A stretch of 64,000 bases of DNA from Acaryochloris sp. CCMEE 5410 (lineage in GTDB: Bacteria; Cyanobacteriota; Cyanobacteriia; Thermosynechococcales; Thermosynechococcaceae). Under the pieces are notes generated by a model that saw only the letters and a program-made list of their open reading frames with translations, ran no database searches and was not told where the DNA came from. The DNA lies in NCBI RefSeq assembly GCF_000238775.2, contig NZ_AFEJ02000001.1:1922001-1986000 (forward strand), in the 5' to 3' direction. Shown here piece by piece: positions 47,576 to 55,914 of the stretch; the first letter of the stretch is position 1; the number at the start of each line of letters is the position of its first letter. Both the position numbers and the translations under genes were made by a program.

Positions 47576-49234
47576 TCATATAGAGGTACGAACCACACGA
47601 AATCCAAGCTGGCTGCTGCTCTCATCCGGAGCATTAGATCCGCGTGAGGCAGAATAGCAGTTCATGGAAGACGAGAACCAATCCCCACCTCTTTTGACAC
47701 ATTGAGAGCGGCCATTATGCATATCAATCCAAGCTGAACCATCTACCGGTGCTAAGTCATAGGTTTTTTGATACGTATCAAGACACCATTCAGAAACATT
47801 GCCATGCATATCATAGAGGCCAAAAGCATTGGCGACCTTAAAGTGGCCTACAGGCGTTGTCCCTCGGCCGACCTTACCCGCTTCTTCCCGGAAAATATTG
47901 ACAAAGGTCATGAGGATTGTGGAATCATAATTGGCAAATTCAGGGCTGATTGTATTGCCAAAGTGAAAGATAGTTTCGGTTCTGGCCCGACAGGCATATT
48001 CCCACTCCGCTTCGCTCGGCAAGCGGTAAGTCATTCCCGTTAGTTGAGAAAGACGATCACAAAACTCTACGGCTTCATACCAAGACACACTCTCAACGGG
48101 AAGTTGACTTCCCTTAAAGTGGGATGGGTCAGCCTTTAATTCAATAGAAATTTTCTCTAGCTGGGCAATAGCACGCCACTGTTCTTGAGTGATGGGATAC
48201 TTACTCATGTAGAACGACGGAAGTTCTACCACATGCTGTGGCTTTTCATTTTTATCATGATATTTGTCATCATCTGTGGATCCCATATGAAATTTCCCCT
48301 CAGGAATGGCGGCGAGCTCTAGGTCCACGTCAGACGCCAATGTCTCGACATAATATTGAATTTGATGTGTCGTACGCTGTTTTTCTTTTCCTTCCTGGTT
48401 TAGCAACACCACATCGAACGGTGTATCTGGCTCTGAGGGCGTCCACTCTTTCAGTATTTCCTGCTGAATTTGGCCAGCGACGTCCTCCGAAATTCCTAAT
48501 GCCAGACGCAGGTCATTGAGAATGTCTTGAGCTTTTTCCAACTTTCCTTGCCGATGTTGGAGTTCAAGCTGCGCTGCATTTCTAAATTCCTGACGGTTAG
48601 ACTTTTCAGTGTCATAGGCGGCCTTCAGCTCAATCCTGATCTGATCGATATCCCTATCAGACAGTTGATATTGCTCAGCCAACCGAGCTAACATTTTTCG
48701 CTCAGCCGGAGAGATATCACCATCTTGGAAAAACTTCTCTGCTAGCTGCTTATACTCCGTAATGCCTGTCAGCCTTCTCTGGGCTTGTTGTGCTGCCAGA
48801 ATCTGCGCTTGAATGTCTTGGGCGATTCGACTCACTTCTTGGACAACGGGTGTCCAAGAGGGGCCTTGAGTCATACGAGCAAACTGGGGTTGAGTCGTTT
48901 CAAATTCTTGATCTTGAGCCACATCTTGGAGCTTGGGTAATGAAGTCTGCTCGAAGTAGCTAGAGCGGATAAAGATAGAGAGGGTTGGCGTGGCTGTTAA
49001 GAACAAAATCACATCAGCCTGGTGAAGGGAACTATCACTGGAGTGCTTTACAGGGACTCCTGTGTCAGACTTGAGATCGCACCCCAATTCAATTAACCCT
49101 TTCTGCTGCAAATCCCTCAGATGCAGTTCCAGTGACTGGCATAACTCAAGGTGCTGATCAGCATTCGAGATCATCACTTTAACCGGCTTAAGTGCCTGGT
49201 CTAAGCAGGAATTGGGCATGGGACGTTTCACCAT
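47576..49234 (-). CDS. TIR-like / formylglycine-generating-enzyme-like fusion (552 aa)
   Basis: Residues ~15-100 look like a divergent TIR domain (VKVMISNADQHLELCQSLE, LIELGCDLKSDTGVPV, ADVILFLTATPTL); the BB-loop and catalytic Glu of NADase TIRs are not obvious. The middle (~120-300) is helical, with a coiled segment at ~205-240. The C-terminal ~250 residues are an FGE-sulfatase (SUMF1) domain: IPEGKFHMGS, PITQEQW, VSWYEAVEFCDRLS, RLPSEAEWEYACR, DMHGNVSEWC, VKRGGDW and LGFRVV. A Cys pair near the end (QCVKRGG and SMNCYS) may be the copper site. Several cyanobacterial signalling proteins have this FGE tail as a ligand-binding module. Downstream 47343-47575 holds only weak repeats. Confidence 0.85.
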   Translation of the reverse strand: MVKRPMPNSCLDQALKPVKVMISNADQHLELCQSLELHLRDLQQKGLIELGCDLKSDTGVPVKHSSDSSLHQADVILFLTATPTLSIFIRSSYFEQTSLPKLQDVAQDQEFETTQPQFARMTQGPSWTPVVQEVSRIAQDIQAQILAAQQAQRRLTGITEYKQLAEKFFQDGDISPAERKMLARLAEQYQLSDRDIDQIRIELKAAYDTEKSNRQEFRNAAQLELQHRQGKLEKAQDILNDLRLALGISEDVAGQIQQEILKEWTPSEPDTPFDVVLLNQEGKEKQRTTHQIQYYVETLASDVDLELAAIPEGKFHMGSTDDDKYHDKNEKPQHVVELPSFYMSKYPITQEQWRAIAQLEKISIELKADPSHFKGSQLPVESVSWYEAVEFCDRLSQLTGMTYRLPSEAEWEYACRARTETIFHFGNTISPEFANYDSTILMTFVNIFREEAGKVGRGTTPVGHFKVANAFGLYDMHGNVSEWCLDTYQKTYDLAPVDGSAWIDMHNGRSQCVKRGGDWFSSSMNCYSASRGSNAPDESSSQLGFRVVRTSI

Positions 49235-49583
49235 TTCTCGTTAATGTTCCCCGGCCTTTATGTCTCGTGATCAATCCTGCAGACTCAACACCTATTTTGA
49301 GACAGATCACCAGTCTGACTCAGATAGGAATGTCCAACAGGCGAGCCCTGCAATACCTGGAGTTTTAGCGAACTTATTAGGTTTTCTTATGCCGTTTAAC
49401 CTTGACCCTCAAGCCAGCTTTAAGGATTAGCCTAAGAACATGGCAATAGTCCTTTGTACCCAGACCAAATTAGTACCCCATCTAGCAAGAGTTAAGTCTT
49501 TAGATCCTGGTATCACCCCCAAGGGATTGAATAGGCTGGGAACAAGAAATACAACCCATCCAGTCAGGAGTCACTCTATACCT

Positions 49584-50006
49584 ATGAAGTTTCGTTCTTC
49601 GTTTTTAATCGCAGCAGTTCTTTTACCCGTCATTGGCCTAGTTGGCATGGGGCAACCCTCTCAAGCCCAACCCGGCCAGAACTCATCGACTGTGCTGGCA
49701 CAACGCCAAAAGCTGAGTCCAGAAGAACGGGCGGCTAAACGAGAAAAGCGAGCTGCACAATTTAAGCAGACCCTAGGTTTAACGGATACCCAAGTCACTC
49801 AAATCAAATCTATTCGCGACTCCTATCGACCCAAGATCAAAACCTTACGCCAAGAGGCTAAAACGCTACGGGAGGGGGGTGCCTCACAAGACCAACTCCA
49901 AACCCTTCGCCAGCAACGAAAAGAATTGCGCAAGCAAATGTACAACGATATCAAAGCTGAGCTGACTCCAGAGCAAGCTCAGAAGTTAGAAGAGCTTAAA
50001 GCCTGA
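49584..50006 (+). CDS. Spy/CpxP-like periplasmic protein (LTXXQ motifs)
   Basis: 140 residues from ATG 49584; the frame is open to 49440 but the signal peptide begins here (MKFRSSFLIAAVLLPVIG, cleavage after SQAQ). The mature protein is helical and basic, with LSPEERAAKREKRAAQFKQ, LGLTDTQVTQIKSIRD and ELTPEQAQKLEELKA, the LTxxQ pattern of Spy-type chaperones. The last five codons and the stop lie inside the left terminal repeat of the IS element (49992-50018), so the present C-terminus may be created by the insertion. Confidence 0.82.
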   Translation: MKFRSSFLIAAVLLPVIGLVGMGQPSQAQPGQNSSTVLAQRQKLSPEERAAKREKRAAQFKQTLGLTDTQVTQIKSIRDSYRPKIKTLRQEAKTLREGGASQDQLQTLRQQRKELRKQMYNDIKAELTPEQAQKLEELKA

Positions 50007-50018
50007 CTGCCTGACAGA
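49992..50018 (+). repeat. Left terminal inverted repeat of the IS
   Basis: 27 bp, one mismatch (7th base) to the reverse complement of 51296-51322. It includes the stop codon of the Spy-like gene. Confidence 0.75.
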
Positions 50019-50022
50019 AGTA

Positions 50023-50053
50023 TCTCAAAGCCTTTATTTTCATAGTCTTTGAG
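50023..50053 (+). terminator. Hairpin inside the IS left end
   Basis: TCTCAAAG (50023-50030) pairs with CTTTGAGA about 16 nt on, before an A-rich tail. Such hairpins near IS ends block read-through transcription. It follows the Spy-like stop codon by 17 nt. Confidence 0.35.
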
Positions 50054-50108
50054 AAAAGAGTGGAGCGACATGTGAAGCTAGATTTAAGCACAAATCAGCG
50101 TTACTCAA

Positions 50109-51363
50109 ATGTCAGGCTCCACCCAAATTTATCGTCAACTGTTCTCCTTTTTACGTCAACACAGCCATTATCGAGATTTGCGTCATCTCATGACCCTGGG
50201 ATGGATGGTGAGCGCCTTAATCTGCAGTGAACGATTATGCTTATCTGCTTGGGAATCCTATGTCCCCTGCCGAGCAAAAAAGCCCAAAGTGTCGAGCGTC
50301 GCTGGCAACGCTTTCTGTGCAATCCGCTCATTGATGTCCACAAACTGTATGTCCCTTTGGTCCTTCTAGCGCTTAAGAACTGGCGAACCCATCGCCTTTA
50401 CCTAGCGATGGATACCACGGTTTTATGGAATGAATACTGCATGATTCATGTATCCGTTGTCTGCTGTGGCAGAGCAGTACCGTTGTTATGGAAAGTATTA
50501 GAGCACAAGAGTGCGGCGGTTGCTTTTGAGGAATATCAACCGCTATTGCGTCAGGCCCGTTGGTTATTACGGCAGCATCCAGATGTCATGTTGTTAGCAG
50601 ATCGTGGGTTCGCGAACCATCAACTGATGAGCTGGTTACAGCAGAGCCGTTGGCATTACTGTCTGCGTATCCCATGTGATGTCCTTCTCCATGGCCCCCG
50701 TCAATGTCCAAGAGAAGTCCGTAGGTTATGGCCATCCAAAGGAGAAGCTCTCCTCTACCGTAATGTCGGGCTTTGGGATGATGGCCTCTATCGGTGCAAT
50801 TTGGTACTGGCGAATATCCGAGGCGTAAAAGAACCATGGGCAGTGATTACAGATGAATCACCCTCGTTACAAACCTTGTGGCAATACGCCTTGAGGTTTC
50901 GGGTGGAAGAATTATTCCTCGATAGTAAATCTGGTGTGTTTGAGCTTGAAGAGTCGAAAATTCGCTGTGCTGATGCTCTGGAGAGGCTGTACCTGATTGC
51001 TGCTGTGGCACTGCTATACAGCACGGCTCAGGGATGGCTGTTCATATTAAAGGGCTACGCCAACAGGTTGATCCCCATTGGCACAGAGGCATTAGCTATC
51101 TCAAGATTGGATTGCGGTGGCTCAAGGGGGTGGTCCATAAAGGACGGGAGTTGTTGATGCCAGTCCCCTTATTCACCAAGGATCCGCAACCGTGTTTTGC
51201 CTCTAAAAAGCTCAAAAGAAACACTACAACAAAATCTGGTTCTCTCGTATCCGCTCTCTACAGTGCAAAGCTTTATGAGCTATGGAATACAAAGATCTGT
51301 CAGGCAGTCAGGCTTAAAGCTCAAAGAAAAGCCCAGAAGCGCAATCGTCGCCGGGACCAATAA
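50109..51363 (+). pseudogene. IS4-type transposase in three frames
   Basis: Frame one (50109) reads MSGSTQIYRQLFSFLRQH... WESYVPCRAKK. At 50276-50282 it meets A AAA AAG in phase, a -1 slippery heptamer, and the -1 frame continues AQSVERRWQRFLCNP, then the first Asp AMDTTVLWNEY, the second Asp LLADRGFANHQ, and RVEELFLDSKSG. Near 51030 another -1 shift is needed (CAGGGATGG reads as if one G was lost) to reach MAVHIKGLRQQVDPHWHRG and KPxLMPVPLFTKDPQP-like sequence. The first shift may be programmed; the second is not at a slippery site and is probably a mutation. The right terminal repeat lies inside the 3' end. Confidence 0.8.
51296..51322 (-). repeat. Right terminal inverted repeat of the IS
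   Basis: 27 bp, 26 identical to the complement of 49992-50018. It carries a TAA in one frame (CAGGCTTAA), the likely original stop of the transposase. Confidence 0.75.
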
Positions 51364-51435
51364 GGCTGAATAATCGGCACTAACCTCACCCAAAATACGC
51401 TTGCACCTTTTACTCTCACTTTCCCCCATGCCCCA

Positions 51436-51472
51436 GAAGACTGATCAGCTTTTGAGGTATGGGGGCTTTATC
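51436..51472 (+). terminator. Long GC-rich hairpin between the IS and leuC
   Basis: CCCCCATGCC and GGTATGGGGG (one G.U pair) form a ten-pair stem around a ~20-nt loop, followed on the + strand by CTTTAT. It sits at the end of leuC read from the other strand, so it may serve either direction; the coordinates are approximate. Confidence 0.5.
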
Positions 51473-51534
51473 TCAGAATGTCCCGATCAATCACACTGCT
51501 CCAAATGCAAAGGCAAGATGCTGACTAGGCCGAA

Positions 51535-52950
51535 TTAAGAGCTTGCCTTAGGGATTTGGCGGACATCTGCAACTTCGCCTTTGATGGCAGCTGCCACTAC
51601 CATCGCCGGACTCATCAGCAATGTTCGCCCAGATGCAGACCCCTGGCGTCCTTTAAAATTCCGATTGGAAGAAGACGCACTGAGCTGCCGCCCTTGGAGC
51701 TTATCGGGATTCATAGCCAAACACATGGAACATCCCGGCTCTCGCCATTCAAATCCAGCTTGTTCAAAAATATGGTGTAACCCTTCCGACTCGGCCTGCT
51801 GTTTAACTTGCTCTGATCCGGGTACCACAAAAGCCTTTACTCCAGCGGCAACCTGGTTGCCTTTAGCAAACTGGGCAGCCTCGCGTAGATCACTGATTCT
51901 GCCATTGGTACAACTGCCAATAAAACAGACATCCACCTTGGTCCCTTGAATCGGTTGCCCAGGCTGCAAGTCCATATACTTGTAAGCTTCAGAGGCAATG
52001 GGCTGATCGGCATCCGTAAAATGGTCGAGGCCAGGAATCGCCTCATCAATGCCAATGCCCTGACCTGGCGTAATGCCCCAAGTCACCGTGGGTGAAATAT
52101 CCTGGGCATCAAAGACAACCACATCGTCATACACAGCATCAGCATCACTGCGAATACTCTGCCACCACGCCACCGCCTGGTCCCAATCTGCTCCTTTAGG
52201 CGCTGCTTCCCGCCCTTTGAGATACTCAAAAGTGATGGCGTCTGGATTGACGTAGCCACAGCGTGCTCCACCCTCGATGGACATATTGCACACCGTCATC
52301 CGCTCATCCATGGTCATTTGCTCAAAGGTAGTTCCAGCAAATTCATAGGCATAACCCACCCCCCCTTTTACTCCCAGGGTGCGAATGATATGCAAGATCA
52401 CATCTTTGGCATACACACCAGCAGGCAAAGTCCCGTTGACTTCCACTTTGCGCACTTTGAGCTTGGCAAGGGCAAGGGTCTGGGACGCCAGCACATCTCG
52501 CACTTGGCTGGTTCCAATCCCAAATGAGATGGCACCAAAAGCCCCATGGGTTGAAGTATGGCTATCACCACAGGCAATGGTCATGCCCGGTTGGGTTAAA
52601 CCTTGTTCAGGCGCAATAACATGGACAATCCCCTGCTTACCCGAGCCAATATTATGAAAGGTAATGCCATGATCTTGGCAGCTCTGTTCCAAGGCCTGCA
52701 TCATTTCTTCGGCCAGAGCATCGGCAAAGGGACGGGCCTGGTTTTCCGTCGGGACGATGTGATCGACCGTCGCCACCGTTCGTTGTGGATATAAAACGCT
52801 AAGCCCACGATCTTTCAGCATCGTAAAGGCTTGAGGACTCGTCACTTCATGGATAAGATGGAGGCCAATAAATAACTGGGTTTGGCCAGAGGGGAGTACA
52901 TCTACGGTATGTAAGTCCCAAACTTTATCAAATAGCGTGCCCTGGCTCAT
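51535..52950 (-). CDS. leuC: 3-isopropylmalate dehydratase large subunit
   Basis: Leucine biosynthesis enzyme with a 4Fe-4S cluster that isomerises isopropylmalate. The 471-residue protein starts [16 protein letters not shown] and has the cluster cysteines in [10 protein letters not shown] and [11 protein letters not shown] near the C-terminus, the substrate-binding DHIVPT and [10 protein letters not shown] (residues ~60 and ~130), and [15 protein letters not shown]. All the motifs are intact. leuD is not in the window. ATG 52950. Confidence 0.96.
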   Translation of the reverse strand: MSQGTLFDKVWDLHTVDVLPSGQTQLFIGLHLIHEVTSPQAFTMLKDRGLSVLYPQRTVATVDHIVPTENQARPFADALAEEMMQALEQSCQDHGITFHNIGSGKQGIVHVIAPEQGLTQPGMTIACGDSHTSTHGAFGAISFGIGTSQVRDVLASQTLALAKLKVRKVEVNGTLPAGVYAKDVILHIIRTLGVKGGVGYAYEFAGTTFEQMTMDERMTVCNMSIEGGARCGYVNPDAITFEYLKGREAAPKGADWDQAVAWWQSIRSDADAVYDDVVVFDAQDISPTVTWGITPGQGIGIDEAIPGLDHFTDADQPIASEAYKYMDLQPGQPIQGTKVDVCFIGSCTNGRISDLREAAQFAKGNQVAAGVKAFVVPGSEQVKQQAESEGLHHIFEQAGFEWREPGCSMCLAMNPDKLQGRQLSASSSNRNFKGRQGSASGRTLLMSPAMVVAAAIKGEVADVRQIPKASS

Positions 52951-53061
52951 ATATCGAAGTCAATAATGGTATCATCGGACTCCAATTTTATCTCAATTAT
53001 GGAAAGGGGTTAGGGCAGATTCTGCGGGGTAGTGACGGTTCAATAGGGAAAGATAGGTTCT

Positions 53062-53403
53062 ATGGGTAAGAAACAGCGTCCTCAATCCGATCGCCGAGTG
53101 TACAGTGAATTTGGCAATTCTTCAGCACCCGATCCAACCTCCCGTCCCGATCCGCCTCCTGCTCAACAGACTTTGAAGATTCAAGTCTCCCGTAAGGGGC
53201 GTAAAGGCAAAACCGTAACCGTTATTAGTGGCTTTCAAGCCCAACCGACCACCCTAGCCGATTTAACAAAAAAGCTGAAAGCTCAATGTGGGGCCGGTGG
53301 CACCCTCAAAGACAAAGAAATTGAGGTCCAAGGCGATCATCGCCAAAAACTTGCCGACTACCTCAAGAAACAAGGATATTCCGTTAAATTCGTGGGTGGT
53401 TAA
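53062..53403 (+). CDS. SUI1/YciH-family translation initiation factor
   Basis: 113 residues. After a basic, proline-rich N-terminal part the SUI1 domain covers ~40-113: IQVSRKGRKGKTVTVISGF, LADLTKKLKAQCGAGGTLKD and EIEVQGDHRQKLADYLKKQGY with FVGG at the end. Bacterial members resemble eukaryotic eIF1 and affect initiation fidelity; their role in cyanobacteria is not firmly known. Single gene, convergent with a cupin gene. Confidence 0.92.
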   Translation: MGKKQRPQSDRRVYSEFGNSSAPDPTSRPDPPPAQQTLKIQVSRKGRKGKTVTVISGFQAQPTTLADLTKKLKAQCGAGGTLKDKEIEVQGDHRQKLADYLKKQGYSVKFVGG

Positions 53404-53470
53404 GTTTAACTTGCAGCCGTATTTTCCCGCAATAAGGGAATCAGAAACATTGAGGCATCCTCTTCTGCCC

Positions 53471-53812
53471 TTAAACGTCGGCTTGCAAACCAAAATAGGT
53501 TAATACCAGGTCTTCTTGCCCCGTATTCACCACTTCATGGACTTCATGGGGTTCTACTGTGATACAAATCCCCGGCGTTAGGGCATGAGTGATGCCTTCA
53601 ATCTGCATTGTCCCAGTCCCTGCTTCAACAAAGAACACTTCATACATATCTGGATGGGAATGAGCCTTGGCCATTTGACCAGCAGGGAAACGAGCTTGAG
53701 AGAATTGAGTTAGTTGAGGAATCTCTCCCGCTCTCAACATCACCTTTTTAGAGATGGCCGCATTATGGCGAACAATTTCGTTAGGCAGGGTTTGCATTTG
53801 GGTGATTTTCAT
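53471..53812 (-). CDS. Cupin-domain protein (113 aa)
   Basis: Single cupin: first motif F-P-A-G-Q-x-A-K-A-H-S-H-P-D-M-Y-E-V-F (two His and Glu as metal ligands), second motif GICITVEPHEVHEVVNTG with a His. Small cupins of this sort bind a metal and sense or convert a small molecule; nothing points to a substrate. I start at ATG 53812 because the family begins there (MKITQMQTL); a frame extends 10 codons further. Convergent with the SUI1 gene. Confidence 0.82.
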   Translation of the reverse strand: MKITQMQTLPNEIVRHNAAISKKVMLRAGEIPQLTQFSQARFPAGQMAKAHSHPDMYEVFFVEAGTGTMQIEGITHALTPGICITVEPHEVHEVVNTGQEDLVLTYFGLQADV

Positions 53813-53941
53813 CGCAGTAATGAGGATTAGAGATCTCAGCACACAGGACTTACAAACCGATGGTGCCTAGCCTTAGTGATAGCAAAAAATTACCCGTCAA
53901 AGGTGCTGTGATACTTGTGATACTAAAGAGGCTGAGGGGGT

Positions 53942-54163
53942 CTAATTTTGCCCAGAAGGTTCTGAGCGTACTTCTGATAAATAAAAAATTCCTTCTCGAT
54001 CCAGGTCGATAACGCCTTGACTCCGCAAGTTTTGGCAAATCCAACTCACCTTTGCCGAGGTTGAATGGGTGTGGCTAATCAGTGAAACTAAGGTCTGGGG
54101 CTCGTTGGAAATAAGTTCAATGATGCGAGCGGTCAGTGAGTCTTCTTCCTTCCCAGATACCAT
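53942..54163 (-). CDS. Small winged-helix-like hypothetical protein (73 aa)
   Basis: The sequence ARIIELISNEPQTLVSLIS, then KVSWICQNLRSQGVIDLD and GIFYLSEV has the order helix, helix, recognition-type helix, wing of a small winged-helix domain. No cysteines or membrane segment. Starts at ATG 54163 and runs towards the cupin gene. Coding character is fair but the family is not recognised. tRNA-Val lies 36 nt upstream. Confidence 0.5.
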   Translation of the reverse strand: MVSGKEEDSLTARIIELISNEPQTLVSLISHTHSTSAKVSWICQNLRSQGVIDLDREGIFYLSEVRSEPSGQN

Positions 54164-54198
54164 TGAACCCCCAATCTACCCTGATCAGAAAATGGTAA

Positions 54199-54272
54199 TG
54201 GACACATCCCGACTCGAACGGGAGACCCCCACGATGTCAACGTGGTGCTCTAACCAACTGAGCTATGCGTCC
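54199..54272 (-). tRNA. tRNA-Val (GAC)
   Basis: 74-nt cloverleaf on the minus strand: acceptor GGACGCA with TGTGTCC (one G.U), D arm AGCTCAGTTGGTTAGAGC, anticodon stem CCACG/CGTGG with loop TTGACAT giving anticodon GAC, T arm CCCGTTCGAGTCGGG, discriminator A. CCA not encoded. Confidence 0.96.
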
Positions 54273-54303
54273 GTAGACATTAAAATTATCACACGTAGAG
54301 AGT

Positions 54304-54666
54304 TTATGTAAACTGAGCATCACTGGAGTTCGCACTGAGCCCTTTCTCTACATACCCAGACACGACATCTTGAAGATGCTCAACTAAATCTGGGTCCATG
54401 TACTGATAGTCATCTGGGATATCCAGAATATGAATGGGGGTATGATCTGCCCATTGCTTAAATTGGGCCAGAATTCGATTTTTATGCTTTTTCTCCATCA
54501 CTAGGACCAGATCGGCCCAGCGAAGATCGGCCATGGACAGAGTCCGCTTAGCTTTGGGGCTGGTGCCTGCGGATCGCACCTGCAAGCCTGGATAATTTTT
54601 CCAGACTTGCTCTGCTGTTGGACTGCGCCACTGGTTACGACTACAGACAAACAATATCTTCAGCAT
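54304..54666 (-). CDS. Low-molecular-weight protein tyrosine phosphatase family
   Basis: The P-loop C-x5-R-S is in LFVCSRNQWRSPTAE (Cys at residue 8, Arg 14). The catalytic Asp of the D-loop fits DIPDDYQYMDPD. The 120-residue length is shorter than classic LMW-PTPs (~155) and matches the short family that some call predicted protein tyrosine phosphatases. Arsenate reductase is the alternative, but the downstream Cys pair is absent. The upstream neighbour on the same strand is 9 nt away. Confidence 0.85.
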   Translation of the reverse strand: MLKILFVCSRNQWRSPTAEQVWKNYPGLQVRSAGTSPKAKRTLSMADLRWADLVLVMEKKHKNRILAQFKQWADHTPIHILDIPDDYQYMDPDLVEHLQDVVSGYVEKGLSANSSDAQFT

Positions 54667-54675
54667 CTTGTGATG

Positions 54676-54960
54676 TTATCCAATGTCTTCCACCTCTAAA
54701 AGCAAGTCTCGCCAGGGTTTACGGGGATATTCAAACCCGAGCTGTGCCGCTCTTTTTAGCTTTCTGGACCGCCAATATAATAGCCTCCAGTCTTTACTGG
54801 GACGGACCTGGGCTGGCTCTCCGTAGGATGGATAGCCTTTCACTTTCGAAAATCGGCCACGCTTGACGGTTTGACCACCCAACAGCCGGACTTGGCGATG
54901 TCGAATTTTGACCGCTCGCTGCCGTCGTCTCCATGCGCGATCGCGTTTGGTATTGATCAT
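54676..54960 (-). CDS. Highly basic hypothetical protein (94 aa)
   Basis: Starts MINTKRDRAWRRRQRAVKIR and is rich in Arg/Lys throughout (HRQVRLLGGQTVKRGRFSKVKG), with an acidic end (LLLEVEDIG). No fold is evident. The charge suggests contact with RNA or ribosomes. It sits 9 nt before the phosphatase gene on the same strand. Coding probability is moderate. Confidence 0.55.
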   Translation of the reverse strand: MINTKRDRAWRRRQRAVKIRHRQVRLLGGQTVKRGRFSKVKGYPSYGEPAQVRPSKDWRLLYWRSRKLKRAAQLGFEYPRKPWRDLLLEVEDIG

Positions 54961-55059
54961 TGATCTTCTCTGATTTATCAGCAGTAGCAGCCGCGATAAG
55001 ACCCAGAGAAATGGCTATTCAGGTGAGACCGGACTCTATCCTAGCCTAAGGAAACTGAC

Positions 55060-55914
55060 TCAATCAAAAACAACGGTGCGATGGTTATAGACCAAGACCC
55101 GGTTTTGCAGGTGAAGACGAACTGCTCTGGCCAACGCGGAACGTTCTACATCTTTGCCCTTACGGATAAATTCATCACTGGAATCCCGGTGGCTGACTCG
55201 TACGACTTCTTGTTCAATAATGGGGCCTTCATCCAGCTCTTCGGTCACATAGTGGGCCGTCGCACCAATAATTTTGACGCCCCGCTTATAGGCTCTTTGG
55301 TAGGGATTTGCCCCCGGAAAGGCAGGTAGGAAGGAATGGTGAATATTGATGGTGGAAGAGAAGGCGGCGATGAATTGAGGGCTGAGGATTTGCATGTATT
55401 TGGCAAGGACCACTAAGTCGATGTTGTATTGCTTGAGTAAGGCAAGCTGCTGTTTCTCCTGCCGAGCTTTACTCTCTTTGTTGATAGGTAAGTGGTAAAA
55501 GTCGATGTTGAATTGTTCAGCAATCGGTTGCAGGGTGTCATGGTTGCTGATGATCAGGGGAATCTCGACGGGAAGATCACCAGCCTGTTGTCGCCATAGT
55601 AAATCCAGCAGGCAGTGATCCTGCTTGCTTACCCAAATAGACATGCGAGGTTTACGGTCGGAAAAGTGCAGTTGCCAGTTGGCCCGTAAGGATTCTGCCA
55701 GTTCAGAGAATTGAGTGCCGATTTGCGATCGCGATAACTGAAACCCCTCTAAACTCCATTCCAGACGACTGAGAAATAATTGATTGGTGAAATCCGTATG
55801 GTGATCGGCATGGATGATGTTGCCATGATGAGTTGCAATAAAGTGGGCAATTTTAGCCACTAGCCCTTGTTGATCTGGGCAAGAAATGAGGAGCGTTGCT
55901 GTTGGTGCAGACAT
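55060..55914 (-). CDS. purU: Formyltetrahydrofolate deformylase
   Basis: Hydrolyses 10-formyl-THF to formate and THF, balancing one-carbon pools. The 284-residue protein has an N-terminal ACT domain (TLLISCPDQQGLVAKIAHFI, HADHHTDF) and a formyl-transferase-like catalytic domain with the conserved N/H/D set: VLAKYMQILS, INIHHSFLPAFPGANPY and TAHYVTEELDEGPII. ATG 55914 (MSAPTATLL) is chosen because the ACT domain begins there; the frame runs 37 codons further upstream to 56025 without homology. Confidence 0.95.
   Translation of the reverse strand: MSAPTATLLISCPDQQGLVAKIAHFIATHHGNIIHADHHTDFTNQLFLSRLEWSLEGFQLSRSQIGTQFSELAESLRANWQLHFSDRKPRMSIWVSKQDHCLLDLLWRQQAGDLPVEIPLIISNHDTLQPIAEQFNIDFYHLPINKESKARQEKQQLALLKQYNIDLVVLAKYMQILSPQFIAAFSSTINIHHSFLPAFPGANPYQRAYKRGVKIIGATAHYVTEELDEGPIIEQEVVRVSHRDSSDEFIRKGKDVERSALARAVRLHLQNRVLVYNHRTVVFD

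Larger units (their letters stand above)
49992..51322 (+). mobile_element. IS4-family insertion sequence with 27-bp terminal inverted repeats
   Basis: GAGCTTAAAGCCTGACTGCC (start of the left repeat, 49992-50018) and its complement at 51296-51322 match in 26 of 27 positions. They enclose one transposase with D, D and E motifs and the IS4 signature Y-x2-R-x3-E-x6-K (YALRFRVEELFLDSK). The element is 1331 bp by these ends, a normal IS4 size. No target duplication was recognised. The transposase is frameshifted, so this copy is probably inactive. Confidence 0.72.

Noticed and set aside
47576-48350. FGE domain as target of a diversity-generating retroelement
   Set aside because: Such targets have this fold, but no reverse transcriptase or template repeat is present nearby in either direction.
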